Shown in pieces: positions 9,558 through 19,379 of a DNA stretch of 64,000 nucleotides; the stretch's first letter is position 1, and each line of letters opens with the position of its first letter. The notes beneath the pieces are model-generated. The model made no database searches. It was not told the origin of the DNA and was given only the letters and a program-made list of their open reading frames with translations. Origin of the DNA: Chromohalobacter sp. 11-W (lineage in GTDB: Bacteria > Pseudomonadota > Gammaproteobacteria > Pseudomonadales > Halomonadaceae); contig NZ_JARANZ010000004.1 in assembly GCF_029889905.1 (NCBI RefSeq), forward strand, positions 124,001 through 188,000. The letters run 5' to 3'. A program made the translations under genes and the position numbers.

Positions 9558-10817
9558 TCAGAGCTCGAAGGTGGGCAGCTTGCGCGCGACCTTGACCTTA
9601 TCGAGCTTGGCCACCTTGGGCAGGCCGTTTTCGAACGGTGGGAAATCTTCGCCCTGGATCAGCGGCGAGAGGTAACGCCGTCCCGCTGCGGTGATGCCGA
9701 AGCCGTCCTCGCGAATGTACTCGCGGGGCATGAACTTTTCCTTGTTGGCCACTTCCGCCAGCGGTGCCGCTTCGATACGCCATTCGTAAGGTGTTTCGCT
9801 GACACGCTTGATGGTCGGCATCATGGCGTTCTTGCCGTCCAGGGCCAGCTCGACGGCCTTCTGGCCCACGGCATAGGCTTGCTCGACATCGGTCTTGGAG
9901 GCCAGGTGGCGTGCCGCGCGTTGCAGGTAGTCGGCGACCGCCCAGTGATACTTGTAGCCCAGATCCTGTTTGACCATCCCCGCGAGCGTCGGCGCCACGC
10001 CGCCCAACTGGCGGTGGCCGAAGGCGTCGGTATTGCCGGCGTCGGCGAGGAAGGTGCCGTCCTCGTAGCGGGCGCCCTCGGAAACGACGATGACACAGTA
10101 GCCGTATTTCTTGACGGCCTCATCGACACGCTGCATGACTTGCGTGCGCTGAAAGGGTAGCTCGGGGAAGATGACCAGATGGGGCGGCTCGCCTTCGCCA
10201 TTGCCTGCCAGCGCGCCGGCTGCGGCGATCCAGCCGGCATGGCGTCCCATGACCTCGAGTACGAAGACCTTGGTAGAGGTGGCGCACATGGATGCGATAT
10301 CCAGCGCCGCTTCCTGGGTCGAGGTGGCGATGTACTTGGCCACGCTACCGAAACCTGGAGAGTTGTCGGTGATCGGCAGGTCGTTGTCGACGGTCTTGGG
10401 CACGTGAATCGCGGTCAGCGGGTAGCCCATCTTCTCTGAGAGCTGCGACACCTTGAGGCACGTGTCGGCGCTGTCCCCACCGCCGTTGTAGAAGAAATAG
10501 CGGATGTCATGCGCCTTGAACACCTCGATGAGGCGCTCGTATTGCGCGCGATGCGTTTCGATGTCCTTGAGCTTATAGCGGCAGGAACCGAATGCGCCAC
10601 CCGGCGTGTGGCGCAGTGCCGCGATGGCGTCGTCGCTTTCCTGAGAGACGTCGATAAGATCTTCGGTCAGGGCGCCGATAATGCCGTTATGGCCGGCATA
10701 GACTTTGCCGATCTTGTCCGAATGGCGACGACAGGTTTCGATGACGCCGCAGGCGCTGGCGTTGATGACGGCGGTGACGCCACCGGACTGGGCGTAAAAG
10801 GCATTGTGCTGGGCCAT
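9558..10817 (-). CDS. pfp: Pyrophosphate-dependent 6-phosphofructokinase
   Basis: Reversibly converts fructose 6-phosphate to fructose 1,6-bisphosphate, probably with PPi. The 419-residue protein has the PFK fold signatures FYAQSGGVTAVINAS (N-term), NGGGDSADT at 111-119 and PKTVDNDLP at 140-148. Asp115 at the position that is Gly in ATP enzymes, and Lys141 where ATP enzymes have Gly, are the accepted marks of PPi dependence. The residue before Asp115 is Gly (GGGDS) rather than the commoner Asp or Asn (GGDDS/GGNDS). In halomonads this enzyme is thought to serve gluconeogenesis because sugar breakdown uses the Entner-Doudoroff route (family knowledge). Monocistronic, divergent from mpl. Confidence 0.92.
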   Translation of the reverse strand: MAQHNAFYAQSGGVTAVINASACGVIETCRRHSDKIGKVYAGHNGIIGALTEDLIDVSQESDDAIAALRHTPGGAFGSCRYKLKDIETHRAQYERLIEVFKAHDIRYFFYNGGGDSADTCLKVSQLSEKMGYPLTAIHVPKTVDNDLPITDNSPGFGSVAKYIATSTQEAALDIASMCATSTKVFVLEVMGRHAGWIAAAGALAGNGEGEPPHLVIFPELPFQRTQVMQRVDEAVKKYGYCVIVVSEGARYEDGTFLADAGNTDAFGHRQLGGVAPTLAGMVKQDLGYKYHWAVADYLQRAARHLASKTDVEQAYAVGQKAVELALDGKNAMMPTIKRVSETPYEWRIEAAPLAEVANKEKFMPREYIREDGFGITAAGRRYLSPLIQGEDFPPFENGLPKVAKLDKVKVARKLPTFEL

Positions 10818-10959
10818 GGGACTTCTGGTGCTCCTGGGTCTGGGCGCATGAATGAGCGAATGATAGCCGACATCGGCCTTCGATGCCTATGCCGCGGCGC
10901 TCGGCTGGTGGGGCGCGCGGCGCCATGCTAGTCTCGCCGCATCACGGCAGGAGGCTCAG

Positions 10960-12330
10960 ATGCACGTCCATATTTTAGGGGTTTGCGGTACGTTCATGGG
11001 CAGTCTGGCGCGCTTGGCCAAGACCCTTGGCCATCATGTCAGTGGCTCGGACGCCAATGTGTATCCACCGATGAGCACGCAGCTCGAGGAGGCGGGGATT
11101 GCGCTGTGTGAAGGCTATGCCGCCGACAACCTGATACCGCGTCCCGACCTTGTGATCATTGGCAATGCGTTGTCGCGCGGCAACCCTGAGGTGGAGGCGG
11201 TCCTCAACGCCAAACTGCCCTATGTCTCGGGGCCGCAATGGCTGGCCGAGCACGTCCTGCCTGGGCGGCAAGTGGTGGCGGTGGCGGGCACTCACGGCAA
11301 GACCACGACGGCTAGTTTGTTGACGTGGATCATGGAGGCGGCCGGCCACGCGTCGGGCTTCCTGATTGGCGGCGTGCCCCGCAATCTGGGTGTGTCCTCG
11401 CGATTAGGAGAGCCCGGGACGCCTTTTGTGGTCGAGGCGGACGAATACGATACGGCATTCTTCGACAAGCGCTCCAAGTTCGTCCATTACCGCCCGGATG
11501 TCGCGGTGCTGGGCAATCTCGAGTTCGATCACGCGGATATCTTCCCCGACCTGGCCGCCATCGAGCGTCAGTTTCATCATCTAGTGCGCACCGTTCCCGG
11601 CAATGGCCAGTTGGTCGTGGCGGCTGGAGAGCCAGCGCTCGAGCGTGTGCTGACAAAAGGCTGCTGGAGCTCCGTCGTTCGCTTCGGCGCCACCGACGAA
11701 GCGCAATGGCAGTGGCGGCTGGACAGCGCCGATGGACGCCGTTTCGAGGTGCGTTGCGGCGAGCATCATGCGAATGTCGAATGGTCGCTGAGTGGGCGCC
11801 ACAATGTCGCCAACGCGGTAGCGGCATTGGCTGCGGCAGCGGCATGCGGTGTCGCGCTGGGAGAAGGCGCAGCGGCGTTATCGCGTTTCGAATCGCCCCG
11901 GCGGCGTCAGGAAGTGCGCGGCGAGATCGGCGGTATCCAGGTGATCGACGACTTCGCCCATCATCCCACGGCGATTGCCGCCACGCTCGAGGGCCTGGGG
12001 GCGGCGACCGGGGCAGGGCGGCTGCTGGCGGTGATCGAGCCACGCTCCAACACCATGCATCTGGGCAGCATGCGCGAACGCCTGCCGGCTAGTGTCGCGG
12101 CGGCGGATCGCGTCTGGTGGTACCAACCGCCGACGCTGTCATGGTCGCTGGACGCCTTGGTCGACGCCTGCTCCGTGCCGGCAGCGGTATGCGATGACAT
12201 CGACACGCTGGTAGCGGCAGTGATCGCCGATGCCATGCCAGGGGACCGTATCGTGGTAATGTCGAACGGCGCCTTCGAGGGCATCCACGAGAAATTGCTC
12301 GCGGCTCTGGAGGTACGGCATGGCGGATGA
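10960..12330 (+). CDS. mpl: UDP-N-acetylmuramate:L-Ala-gamma-D-Glu-meso-diaminopimelate ligase
   Basis: A peptidoglycan-recycling Mur ligase that joins the recovered tripeptide to UDP-MurNAc. The 456-residue protein has the N-terminal [14 protein letters not shown], the ATP loop AGTHGKTTT at 109-117, [29 protein letters not shown] and the C-terminal domain [12 protein letters not shown]. These distinguish Mpl from MurC. A strong SD (GGAGG) precedes the ATG. It overlaps ubiX by 11 bases, forming mpl-ubiX-LysE. Confidence 0.96.
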   Translation: MHVHILGVCGTFMGSLARLAKTLGHHVSGSDANVYPPMSTQLEEAGIALCEGYAADNLIPRPDLVIIGNALSRGNPEVEAVLNAKLPYVSGPQWLAEHVLPGRQVVAVAGTHGKTTTASLLTWIMEAAGHASGFLIGGVPRNLGVSSRLGEPGTPFVVEADEYDTAFFDKRSKFVHYRPDVAVLGNLEFDHADIFPDLAAIERQFHHLVRTVPGNGQLVVAAGEPALERVLTKGCWSSVVRFGATDEAQWQWRLDSADGRRFEVRCGEHHANVEWSLSGRHNVANAVAALAAAAACGVALGEGAAALSRFESPRRRQEVRGEIGGIQVIDDFAHHPTAIAATLEGLGAATGAGRLLAVIEPRSNTMHLGSMRERLPASVAAADRVWWYQPPTLSWSLDALVDACSVPAAVCDDIDTLVAAVIADAMPGDRIVVMSNGAFEGIHEKLLAALEVRHGG

Positions 12331-12946
12331 GACGGCGTTCGAGAAACCGGTGACGGTGGCGTTGACGGGCGCCTCGGGCGCGCAATACGGGCTGCGACTC
12401 ATCGATTGCCTGGTGGCGTCACGCCATCAGGTTCTGGTGCTGATCTCCAAGGCGGCGCAGATGGTGATTGCCACCGAGACCGATGTGAGTTTGCCGTCGA
12501 ATCCCGAGCGTCTGAGTGAGGCGTTGCGAGAGCGAAGCGGCGCCGCACCGGGGCAGATTCGCTGCTTCGGTCGCGAGGACTGGATGGCACCCGTGGCCTC
12601 GGGTTCCGGCGCGCCGAGCGCCATGGTGATTTGCCCCTGTTCGACCGGCACCCTGTCCGCGGTCGCCACGGGCGCGAGCAACAACCTGATCGAGCGCGCC
12701 GCAGACGTGGCCCTCAAGGAGCGTCGCCAACTCATTCTCGTGCCTCGCGAGACGCCGTTTTCGGCCATCCATCTCGAGCATATGCTGACGTTGACCCGCA
12801 TGGGGGCGGTGATACTTCCTGCAGCGCCGGGGTTCTATCACCGTCCGCAGACACTCGATGACATGATCGATTTCATCGTCGCCCGTATTCTCAACCAGTT
12901 GGGCATCGCCCACACACTGATGCCGCGCTGGGGGGAGTCGACATGA
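12320..12946 (+). CDS. ubiX: Flavin prenyltransferase UbiX
   Basis: Prenylates FMN with dimethylallyl phosphate to make the prenyl-FMN cofactor of the UbiD decarboxylase in ubiquinone synthesis. The 208-residue protein shows [12 protein letters not shown] at the N-terminus, [26 protein letters not shown], and the phosphate-binding end [14 protein letters not shown] with [12 protein letters not shown]. It begins inside the 3' end of mpl (11-base overlap) and overlaps the next gene by 4 bases. The mpl-ubiX pairing is common in gammaproteobacteria. Confidence 0.95.
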   Translation: MADETAFEKPVTVALTGASGAQYGLRLIDCLVASRHQVLVLISKAAQMVIATETDVSLPSNPERLSEALRERSGAAPGQIRCFGREDWMAPVASGSGAPSAMVICPCSTGTLSAVATGASNNLIERAADVALKERRQLILVPRETPFSAIHLEHMLTLTRMGAVILPAAPGFYHRPQTLDDMIDFIVARILNQLGIAHTLMPRWGEST

Positions 12947-13566
12947 TCAACTTGTCGATATTGTCGGTGTTCGTGCCGACATTTTTCATGGTCTCGTTGA
13001 CGCCGGGCATGTGCATGACGCTTTCCATGACACTGGGCATGACGATAGGCGTGCGCCGTGCCATGTGGATGATGCTCGGCGAGCTGGTGGGTGTCGGCCT
13101 GGTCGCAGTCTCGGCGGTGATCGGCGTGGCGACGCTCATGCTGCGCTATCCCGAGATATTCGCGGCCTTCAAGTGGCTCGGGGGCGCCTATCTGATCTAT
13201 CTCGGTGTGATGATGTGGCGCTCCAAGGGGCGCATGGCGATCCCTGATGCCAGCGATGCGGCGCCGAGCGTCTCGTCGTTGCAGTTGGTGGTTCAGGGTT
13301 TTGTCACGGCGGTCGCCAACCCCAAGGGTTGGGCGTTCTTCATCGCGCTGCTGCCGCCCTTCCTGGATGCCGGTCGACCCATGGCACCGCAATTGGTGGC
13401 CTTGGTGGGGGTGATTCTCACCCTGGAGCTGACCTGTTTGCTGATCTATGCCGGTGGTGGCCGTACCGCCAGTCGCTTCCTGCGTCGCGACGGCAACGTA
13501 CGCTTGCTGAATCGGGTGGCGGGCAGCTTGATGGTGGGCGTCGGCCTCTGGTTGGCGCTGGGCTGA
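12943..13566 (+). CDS. LysE/RhtB-family amino-acid exporter
   Basis: A 207-residue inner-membrane protein with about six hydrophobic segments. It has the family N-terminal signature [19 protein letters not shown] and the loop [19 protein letters not shown], followed by [16 protein letters not shown]. Members export amino acids (Lys, homoserine, threonine and others) by proton exchange; the substrate cannot be told here. It overlaps the ubiX stop by 4 bases and is the last gene of the unit. Confidence 0.9.
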   Translation: MINLSILSVFVPTFFMVSLTPGMCMTLSMTLGMTIGVRRAMWMMLGELVGVGLVAVSAVIGVATLMLRYPEIFAAFKWLGGAYLIYLGVMMWRSKGRMAIPDASDAAPSVSSLQLVVQGFVTAVANPKGWAFFIALLPPFLDAGRPMAPQLVALVGVILTLELTCLLIYAGGGRTASRFLRRDGNVRLLNRVAGSLMVGVGLWLALG

Positions 13567-13606
13567 ACGTTATCTGTCGCAGACGTTCGATCTAAACATG
13601 TTCGGC

Positions 13607-15010
13607 TTAGACGTAGGGCAGCCAGGCAATGCGTGCCGCTAGCAACAACAAGGAGGCGACCACCAGCGGTGCCCAAGGGCAGGGCGTAAGCGGTACGTGT
13701 ACGAAGCGCTGATAGCTAAGGCGCGTGATGGCGCACACCACCAGGCCGAGAAGCGCGCCGCCGATCACATCGCTGGCCCAATGCACGCCAAGGACGAGGC
13801 GTGACAGGGCCATCGGCAGGCATACCAGTGTCGCCCCCCAATATACCCACATTCGCCGTTTCGCGGGCAGCGTCTCGGCCATGAACGCTGCCGCCAGGCC
13901 GATCAACACGATACTCGTCGAGGTATGGGCGCTGGGGTAGGAAAACGAACCCATGAGATAGTCCGGCGTATCGGGGCGAGCGCGACCGGCGAGATGCTTG
14001 AAGACAAGGTTGGCGAACCCGACACCTACCAACGCGCTACTGATATGAAGGAAGGCTGCGATACGCCGCGAAAAGAGCAGCCATGCCAGCCATGGCAGGG
14101 TCAGTGCGATGATGCCCAAGAGATCCCCGCTCAGGGCCATGAGAGTACTGAATTCTGCTAGCCAACTGTCTGCGAGGGGCGCCAGCAATGCCTGAATCTG
14201 TCGATCCATCGGCAACGAAGGCGCGGGGTGTTCGAGCACCCAGAGCGTCCACCCGCACAGGGCGATGAGGCTGACCACGAGAAGCGCGAGAGACGCCAGC
14301 GGTATTTCGTTGCGCGGGTGAGCGGCGCCCAACGCGAGCCATAGGCGTCGCCGACGTGGTGTCGCGCGGGAAAAGCGGGCCAGGCGCATGTAAACCCAGC
14401 CGCCGCGTCCGAGATGGTGGCGAAACCAGGAAAACCCTACCCCCAGCGTTATCAGCATGAGTCCCAGAGTAACGAGCCATCGTTCGCTGCTTGCAGGCAA
14501 AGCGAGGAGTTTGTCCCATGAATGGCCGAGCAGATAGCCGGGTAATAGATAGGCTGGAGCCCAAAGCAAGGCAGAGGCGATATTGACGGCGGCAAAGCGC
14601 CATGTCGGCATGCGTAGCATGCCGGCGACCATCGGCACGATAGGGCGTACCGGTCCCACGAAGCGACCGATGAGGATGGAAAAATCGCCATAGCGCTTGA
14701 AGAAATCGATGCCCCGCGCCAGCCATTCAGGATGGCGGGTGAATGGCCACAGTCGATGCACGCGTTCGCGCTGAGAGTGGCCCAGCCAAAAGCTTAGGCC
14801 ATCACCGAGGGTCGCCCCCGCAAAGGCCGCCGCCAACAATAACGGCAGGGGAAGATGCTGATGCCCCGCCAGTGACGCGGCGGCGGTCAGTAGCACGATG
14901 CCGGGTACTAGCAGGCCAACCACGGCGAGCGATTCAAGCAGCGCCACCAACAGCACGATCAAGACCAATAATGTCGGCGAGGGGGAAAATTGGTACAGCC
15001 ACTCGGTCAC
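13607..15010 (-). CDS. DedA-PAP2 fusion membrane protein
   Basis: A 467-residue inner-membrane protein joining two families. Residues 1-200 are DedA/SNARE-associated (undecaprenyl-phosphate or lipid flippase type), with the signature GRFVGPVRPIVPMVAGMLRMP at 115-135. Residues 240-440 are a PAP2 lipid phosphatase with the full active site: K338-x6-R345-P346, PSAH 359-362 (PSGH variant), and S403-R404-x5-H410-xxx-D414. An Arg-rich linker at 211-223 separates them. The frame is open to 15079, but the GTG at 15010 lies two bases after the upstream stop and is preferred. Probable role: dephosphorylating and recycling a lipid carrier such as undecaprenyl pyrophosphate (inference). Confidence 0.88.
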   Translation of the reverse strand: MTEWLYQFSPSPTLLVLIVLLVALLESLAVVGLLVPGIVLLTAAASLAGHQHLPLPLLLAAAFAGATLGDGLSFWLGHSQRERVHRLWPFTRHPEWLARGIDFFKRYGDFSILIGRFVGPVRPIVPMVAGMLRMPTWRFAAVNIASALLWAPAYLLPGYLLGHSWDKLLALPASSERWLVTLGLMLITLGVGFSWFRHHLGRGGWVYMRLARFSRATPRRRRLWLALGAAHPRNEIPLASLALLVVSLIALCGWTLWVLEHPAPSLPMDRQIQALLAPLADSWLAEFSTLMALSGDLLGIIALTLPWLAWLLFSRRIAAFLHISSALVGVGFANLVFKHLAGRARPDTPDYLMGSFSYPSAHTSTSIVLIGLAAAFMAETLPAKRRMWVYWGATLVCLPMALSRLVLGVHWASDVIGGALLGLVVCAITRLSYQRFVHVPLTPCPWAPLVVASLLLLAARIAWLPYV

Positions 15011-15012
15011 GT

Positions 15013-15948
15013 TCAAGTATCGGGCTCCAGCAAGTTGAATCCACGCTTGATCAGCCGTTGTTCGAAACGTTCGGCGCACTCGTCATCCGCCAGGTGGCAA
15101 ATCCGAGCCTGGGCCTCGATGGCACCGATGTCGCGAAGCGGGGCTTCCCCGAGCGCATGCGTCAAGCGCTCACGGACGATGAGAGCGCCGGCTTCCCCGG
15201 CGTCGGCAAGCAGCAGCCAAAAGACGCTATGGCGATGTCGGCCCATGGCGTCGCCACGTCGAGAGTTGCGTTGTACCACCTGACAGAAGGTCGTCAAGAG
15301 CGTGTCTTGTGTCGTTTGGCCGAACTGCTCGTTGGCCATGTCGAGTTGAGGTAAATGAATGACTAGCGCGCTCAGTGATTGGTTCAATGCACGGGCGCGA
15401 GCGACCTCGGCGATAAGTCGTTCGCTGAGCGCGTCACGCGATAGCATGCCGCTTTGCGTATCGAGCTGATCGGTGGTCTTGAGTAAGCGGGCCTGTTGCA
15501 TGTACCACCCGAGAGGCAGTATCGAGATGATGACGAGCGTGAAGTACTGCAGGCCACCTGCGGGCGTCGATAGTACAGAGTTGATAAGGAACAGCCATAT
15601 GGGCGCGAGCAGTACGTTGAGAAGTAGCGCGGCGCCAGGCGGTAAGAGCAGCGTAGCGAGTATCGGGGGGACCCCCATCCAAAGTGCGCCGGACGCCTCG
15701 AGGTAAGGCGCTTCCACGGCAATCGCCAGATAGCCGCTGATCAGCACCAGGTAGGCAGGCAGTCGACGCGCGTAAGCGTTTTCGGCCATCAGGGCGGCGG
15801 TAGACACCATGATCGCCAGGATAGTGACCGGCAGGATGCGTGCGTAATGGCCCATCAGGTAGTGCCAGGCCGCGAGACTAGCGAGCACGAGCGCCCCGCA
15901 GGCGTATGCCATGGCGTGTAGGCGTGACGACGAGAGACGTTCAGGCAT
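15013..15948 (-). CDS. Membrane protein with degenerate GGDEF domain (second of tandem pair)
   Basis: A 311-residue protein: about five hydrophobic segments (residues 12-155), then a diguanylate-cyclase-like domain. The domain fold is visible from DTQSGMLSRDALSERL at 163-178 (compare D-LTGL-NR-AL in active enzymes) and VIHLPQLDMANEQFGQTTQDTL. The active-site loop, normally RYGGDEF, reads MGRHRHSVF at 235-243, so the catalytic and metal residues are gone. It should not make c-di-GMP; it may bind a ligand or be a scaffold. The ATG at 15948 overlaps the preceding stop by 8 bases. Weak similarity to the upstream gene suggests an old duplication. Confidence 0.72.
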   Translation of the reverse strand: MPERLSSSRLHAMAYACGALVLASLAAWHYLMGHYARILPVTILAIMVSTAALMAENAYARRLPAYLVLISGYLAIAVEAPYLEASGALWMGVPPILATLLLPPGAALLLNVLLAPIWLFLINSVLSTPAGGLQYFTLVIISILPLGWYMQQARLLKTTDQLDTQSGMLSRDALSERLIAEVARARALNQSLSALVIHLPQLDMANEQFGQTTQDTLLTTFCQVVQRNSRRGDAMGRHRHSVFWLLLADAGEAGALIVRERLTHALGEAPLRDIGAIEAQARICHLADDECAERFEQRLIKRGFNLLEPDT

Positions 15949-16810
15949 GCTCGGTTGTCTCCTGTCGGAAATGCAGGCCGCTGGCTTGCACAGAGAGTTC
16001 ATGGCCCAGCGTGATGGGGTCTAGATGGGGGGTGACGGGCGCGATGCGTATACGACAGTGCGCCTGAAGCTCGGTCGAGATCGCGTCACGACGTAAGGCG
16101 GCGTGTTGCTCGTCCTTTGCAATCAGCAGGACCGCGAAGGTCTGTGCATCCACGCGGTAACATCCCTCGAAGGCGTAAATAAGCGCGGCCAGACGCTCCT
16201 TGAGACGCCGTCGAACATTGCGGCCTCGTTGATGGGGTCGCACCACGAGCAACTCAGCGTAGACGTTTTCGCGCTGGCGCCGCGACCATTCGACGGTCAG
16301 ATCCTGACGCAGACGACTGAGTGACCAGAGCGAGTCCTCCGGGGTGAGGCGATGGCGACGCTCCAGCTCTTGACGTAGCCGGCTGTGCTCGATGGCCTTG
16401 GCAAGCCCCAAGGCCATGAGGGCGGCCAATAACGCGCCGCTCAAGGCGGCTTGCGCCACCCCGAGGGGCGCTTGAACGTGCCACCAGCCGAGTGCGGCGG
16501 CCACCAGGAGCATATAGCGCATGGGCCGAGGTTGCGGTGCGAGCAGCATGATCGGCCACAGCCATATGCTGATGGCGTATGTCATGGGCGCTTGCCAGAG
16601 TAGCGCCAGTAAAAGCAAGGCACACAACGGGATCGCCAATGTCCAGGCGCGGCGCGATAAGTGACGCCACGCAAGCGTCGTCAACCCTATGATGGCGGCG
16701 ATGAGCAGGCCCTGCGTGATCGAGTCGTCTTCCTGCCAGGCGGTGATGGTCACCAGTCCCGCGCCCAGCAGGAAAAGCCCGGTTAGAGGTGTTTTGTATT
16801 TGCTCTGCAT
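15941..16810 (-). CDS. Membrane protein with degenerate GGDEF-like domain (first of tandem pair)
   Basis: A 289-residue protein with five or six hydrophobic segments (11-136), then a charged coiled linker (LRQELERRHRL, 145-155) and a cytosolic domain of about 130 residues. The cytosolic pattern LWSLSRLRQDL, YAELLVVRPHQRG and YRVDAQTFAVLL (218-229) follows the GGDEF fold, with VDAQTF where GGDEF should be. It is therefore predicted inactive. The frame is open upstream but the ATG at 16810 is used because earlier codons run into the divergent proA region. First gene of the three-gene unit ending in the DedA-PAP2 fusion. Confidence 0.65.
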   Translation of the reverse strand: MQSKYKTPLTGLFLLGAGLVTITAWQEDDSITQGLLIAAIIGLTTLAWRHLSRRAWTLAIPLCALLLLALLWQAPMTYAISIWLWPIMLLAPQPRPMRYMLLVAAALGWWHVQAPLGVAQAALSGALLAALMALGLAKAIEHSRLRQELERRHRLTPEDSLWSLSRLRQDLTVEWSRRQRENVYAELLVVRPHQRGRNVRRRLKERLAALIYAFEGCYRVDAQTFAVLLIAKDEQHAALRRDAISTELQAHCRIRIAPVTPHLDPITLGHELSVQASGLHFRQETTEHA

Positions 16811-16936
16811 GGTGCCGTATAGTGATTCCTTTCCCAACGGTGCCGGCAGTATAGCCGTTGTGCCTCTGCCGTCATGCTTCGGAAAGCACCGATTATCATA
16901 TGCTTCCCGGCGGATACCCAGGAGAAAATTGCCCGC

Positions 16937-18223
16937 ATGGCCCTTGAAACTTCCGAGTCCGAGATCGTCGACGTCGATGCTTACATGCATGCGATGGGCG
17001 AACGGGCGCGTGGTGCGTCACGTGTGTTGGCCCGCGCCACTACCGCGCAAAAGAACCGCGCGCTACTCGCCATGGCGAGTGCCCTGGACGAGGCGCGCGA
17101 TGCATTGGACACCGCCAATCGCCGCGATCTCGAGGCGGGACGCGACAACGGCCTCGCCGAGTCGCTGCTGGATCGCCTGGCGCTGACGCCGGCGCGTATC
17201 GACACGATGATCGAAGGCTTGCGTCAAGTGGCTGCCTTGTCCGACCCGATCGGCGAGATTCGTGACATGCGCTATCTACCTTCGGGGCTTCAAGTGGGCA
17301 AGATGCGCGTCGCGCTGGGCGTGGTGGGCATCGTCTACGAATCGCGCCCCAACGTGACCGTGGACGCCGCCAGCCTGTGCTTGAAATCAGGTAATGCCAC
17401 GATCCTGCGTGGCGGCTCCGAAGCGATCCATTCCAACCGGGCCATTGCGGATTGTATCCGACAAGGGCTCAGGGCAGCAGAGCTCGACGAGGCCTGCGTG
17501 CAAGTCGTGGCGACGACCGATCGTGCAGCGGTCGGTGCATTGATCGCCATGCCGGAGTTCGTCGATGTCATCGTGCCGCGCGGCGGGAAGGGACTGATCG
17601 AGCGTATTTCGAGAGACGCACGTGTGCCGGTGATCAAGCATCTCGATGGCATCTGTCATGTGTATGTCGATCAGGCCGCCGATCCGGCCAAGGCGGTGGC
17701 CATTGCCGACAACGCCAAGACCCAGCGTTACTCGCCGTGCAATGCCATGGAAACGCTGTTGGTACACGCCGAAGCAGCGCCCCGAGTACTTCCCGAGTTG
17801 GCCGACATCTATCGCCGCAAGGGTATCGAGATGCGTGTGTGCGAACGGACGCGGGCCTGGGTGGCGGACGCCGTCGCCGTAACCGAAGAAGATTGGCATA
17901 GCGAATACCTTGCGCCGATCGTGGCCATCCGCGTGGTCGATACTTTGGAAGAGGCGATCACGCACATCAATACCTATGGCTCGCACCACACCGATGCCAT
18001 CGTCACCGAGAACTTGACCGACGCACGGCGCTTTCTGACCGAGGTCGACTCCAGTTCGGTCATGGTCAATGCCTCGACACGTTTCGCCGACGGCTTTGAA
18101 TATGGGCTAGGGGCGGAGATTGGCATTTCCACCGACAAGCTGCATGCGCGCGGGCCCGTCGGTCTGGAAGGCCTCACCAGCGAGAAGTACATCGTATATG
18201 GCGATGGCCATGTGCGCAGCTGA
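16937..18223 (+). CDS. proA: Gamma-glutamyl phosphate reductase
   Basis: Second step of proline synthesis: NADPH reduction of gamma-glutamyl phosphate to glutamate semialdehyde. The 428-residue aldehyde-dehydrogenase-fold protein shows [27 protein letters not shown] split across about 120-150, then [12 protein letters not shown], and the active-site Cys in [16 protein letters not shown] 16937 follows GGAG and is chosen over an upstream in-frame ATG. Its 3' end overlaps nadD. Proline is also a compatible solute, so the gene is relevant to osmoadaptation (inference). Confidence 0.97.
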   Translation: MALETSESEIVDVDAYMHAMGERARGASRVLARATTAQKNRALLAMASALDEARDALDTANRRDLEAGRDNGLAESLLDRLALTPARIDTMIEGLRQVAALSDPIGEIRDMRYLPSGLQVGKMRVALGVVGIVYESRPNVTVDAASLCLKSGNATILRGGSEAIHSNRAIADCIRQGLRAAELDEACVQVVATTDRAAVGALIAMPEFVDVIVPRGGKGLIERISRDARVPVIKHLDGICHVYVDQAADPAKAVAIADNAKTQRYSPCNAMETLLVHAEAAPRVLPELADIYRRKGIEMRVCERTRAWVADAVAVTEEDWHSEYLAPIVAIRVVDTLEEAITHINTYGSHHTDAIVTENLTDARRFLTEVDSSSVMVNASTRFADGFEYGLGAEIGISTDKLHARGPVGLEGLTSEKYIVYGDGHVRS

Positions 18224-18866
18224 GGCCCCGCCGCGCGTCGCGATGCTGGGCGGTACCTTCGATCCCGTGCACGTGGGGCACCTGCGTAGCGCTATCGAGC
18301 TGCGTGAAGCCTTGGCACTCGATCGCGTTCACATGGTCCCGGCGCGAGTGCCACCGCATCGCGCCACCCCCGGTGTGGATGCCGAGCAGCGCGCGACCAT
18401 GCTGGCGCTGGGCATCGCCGACACGCCGGGCCTTTACGTGGATGATCGCGAGATCCGCCGCGAGGGGCCTTCCTACTCCACCGCGACCCTGGCGTCCTTG
18501 CGAGAAGAATTGGGCACGCAGGCACGTCTGGTCATGGCGCTGGGGTACGACGCCTATCTGCACTTGGCCGATTGGCACGAGCCGGCGCGTCTGTTCGAGC
18601 TCGCGCATGTCGTCGTCGTCGATCGTCCTGATCATCAACAGCCGCTTCCGACGGCGCTCGAGACGCTGATCGACGGCCGTGAAGTGGCGAGTGTCGAGTC
18701 GCTGATGCAGTCGCCTGCAGGAGGCTTGCTGCATTTGAGCCTGCCCACGCGCATGGCGATTTCGGCTACAGCGATCAGAGAACGCTTGCAGCGCGGTGCA
18801 AGCGTGCGCTATTTGCTGCCCGAGGCCGTGGAGCGCTATCTCCTGGCACGTCGTCTTTATCGATGA
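18198..18866 (+). CDS. nadD: Nicotinate-nucleotide adenylyltransferase
   Basis: Adenylates nicotinate mononucleotide in NAD synthesis. The N-terminal nucleotidyltransferase signature [13 protein letters not shown] holds the HxGH motif; the C-terminal [13 protein letters not shown] is the ISSTxxR-type motif; [15 protein letters not shown] ends the protein. It overlaps proA by 26 bases. The start is uncertain: ATG codons at 18198, 18204 and 18210 are all in frame. The first has a weak GAGAAG 10 bases upstream and gives 222 residues. The proA-nadD-rsfS-rlmH order matches Pseudomonas. Confidence 0.94.
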   Translation: MAMAMCAAEAPPRVAMLGGTFDPVHVGHLRSAIELREALALDRVHMVPARVPPHRATPGVDAEQRATMLALGIADTPGLYVDDREIRREGPSYSTATLASLREELGTQARLVMALGYDAYLHLADWHEPARLFELAHVVVVDRPDHQQPLPTALETLIDGREVASVESLMQSPAGGLLHLSLPTRMAISATAIRERLQRGASVRYLLPEAVERYLLARRLYR

Positions 18867-18889
18867 TGTCGTCATCAATCAATGAAAGG

Positions 18890-18926
18890 GGCCTGGCGAG
18901 TGGTGGTATCACCTCAAGGCCTTTTT
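18890..18926 (+). terminator. Probable terminator after nadD
   Basis: GGCCT (18890-18894) pairs with AGGCC (18917-18921), enclosing an inner GGTG-GTAT-CACC hairpin and followed by TTTTT. It separates proA-nadD from rsfS. Confidence 0.5.
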
Positions 18927-19007
18927 AACCTTGCCCCTGGCGGTTTGGTGTCAGCGCGGTAGAATGCGGGCCTTGCCCGAAGGGGTATGACATATGAACG
19001 AGGAGCT

Positions 19008-19379
19008 ATGCAGACTGAAGCACTCAAAACGCTGGTAATGGACACGCTCGAGGAACTCAAGGCACGTGACGTTGCCGAACTCGACGTCGCCTCGCTGACC
19101 AGCGTCACCGACACCATGATCGTCGCTAGCGGTACATCGAGCCGACACATCGGCGCCCTGGCCGAGAGCGTGGTGGAGAAAGTCAAGGAAGCGGGATGCC
19201 GCCCCTTGGGTATCGAAGGGCACCAGGGAAGCGATTGGGTCCTGGTCGATTTGGGCGATCTCGTGGTCCACGTCATGTTGCCCGAGACTCGTCAGCTATA
19301 CGATCTTGAGCGCTTGTGGTCGGATCTGCCCAGCGATGGGGTATCCGTTGAGGGGGCGCTTGGCGAGGTGCGTGGATGA
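19008..19379 (+). CDS. rsfS: Ribosomal silencing factor RsfS
   Basis: Binds ribosomal protein L14 and blocks subunit joining when cells starve. The 123-residue protein has the family pattern: [54 protein letters not shown] and [10 protein letters not shown]. The ATG at 19008 follows a clear AGGAG; an in-frame start seven codons upstream is less likely. It overlaps rlmH by 4 bases, a conserved pair. Confidence 0.96.
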   Translation: MQTEALKTLVMDTLEELKARDVAELDVASLTSVTDTMIVASGTSSRHIGALAESVVEKVKEAGCRPLGIEGHQGSDWVLVDLGDLVVHVMLPETRQLYDLERLWSDLPSDGVSVEGALGEVRG

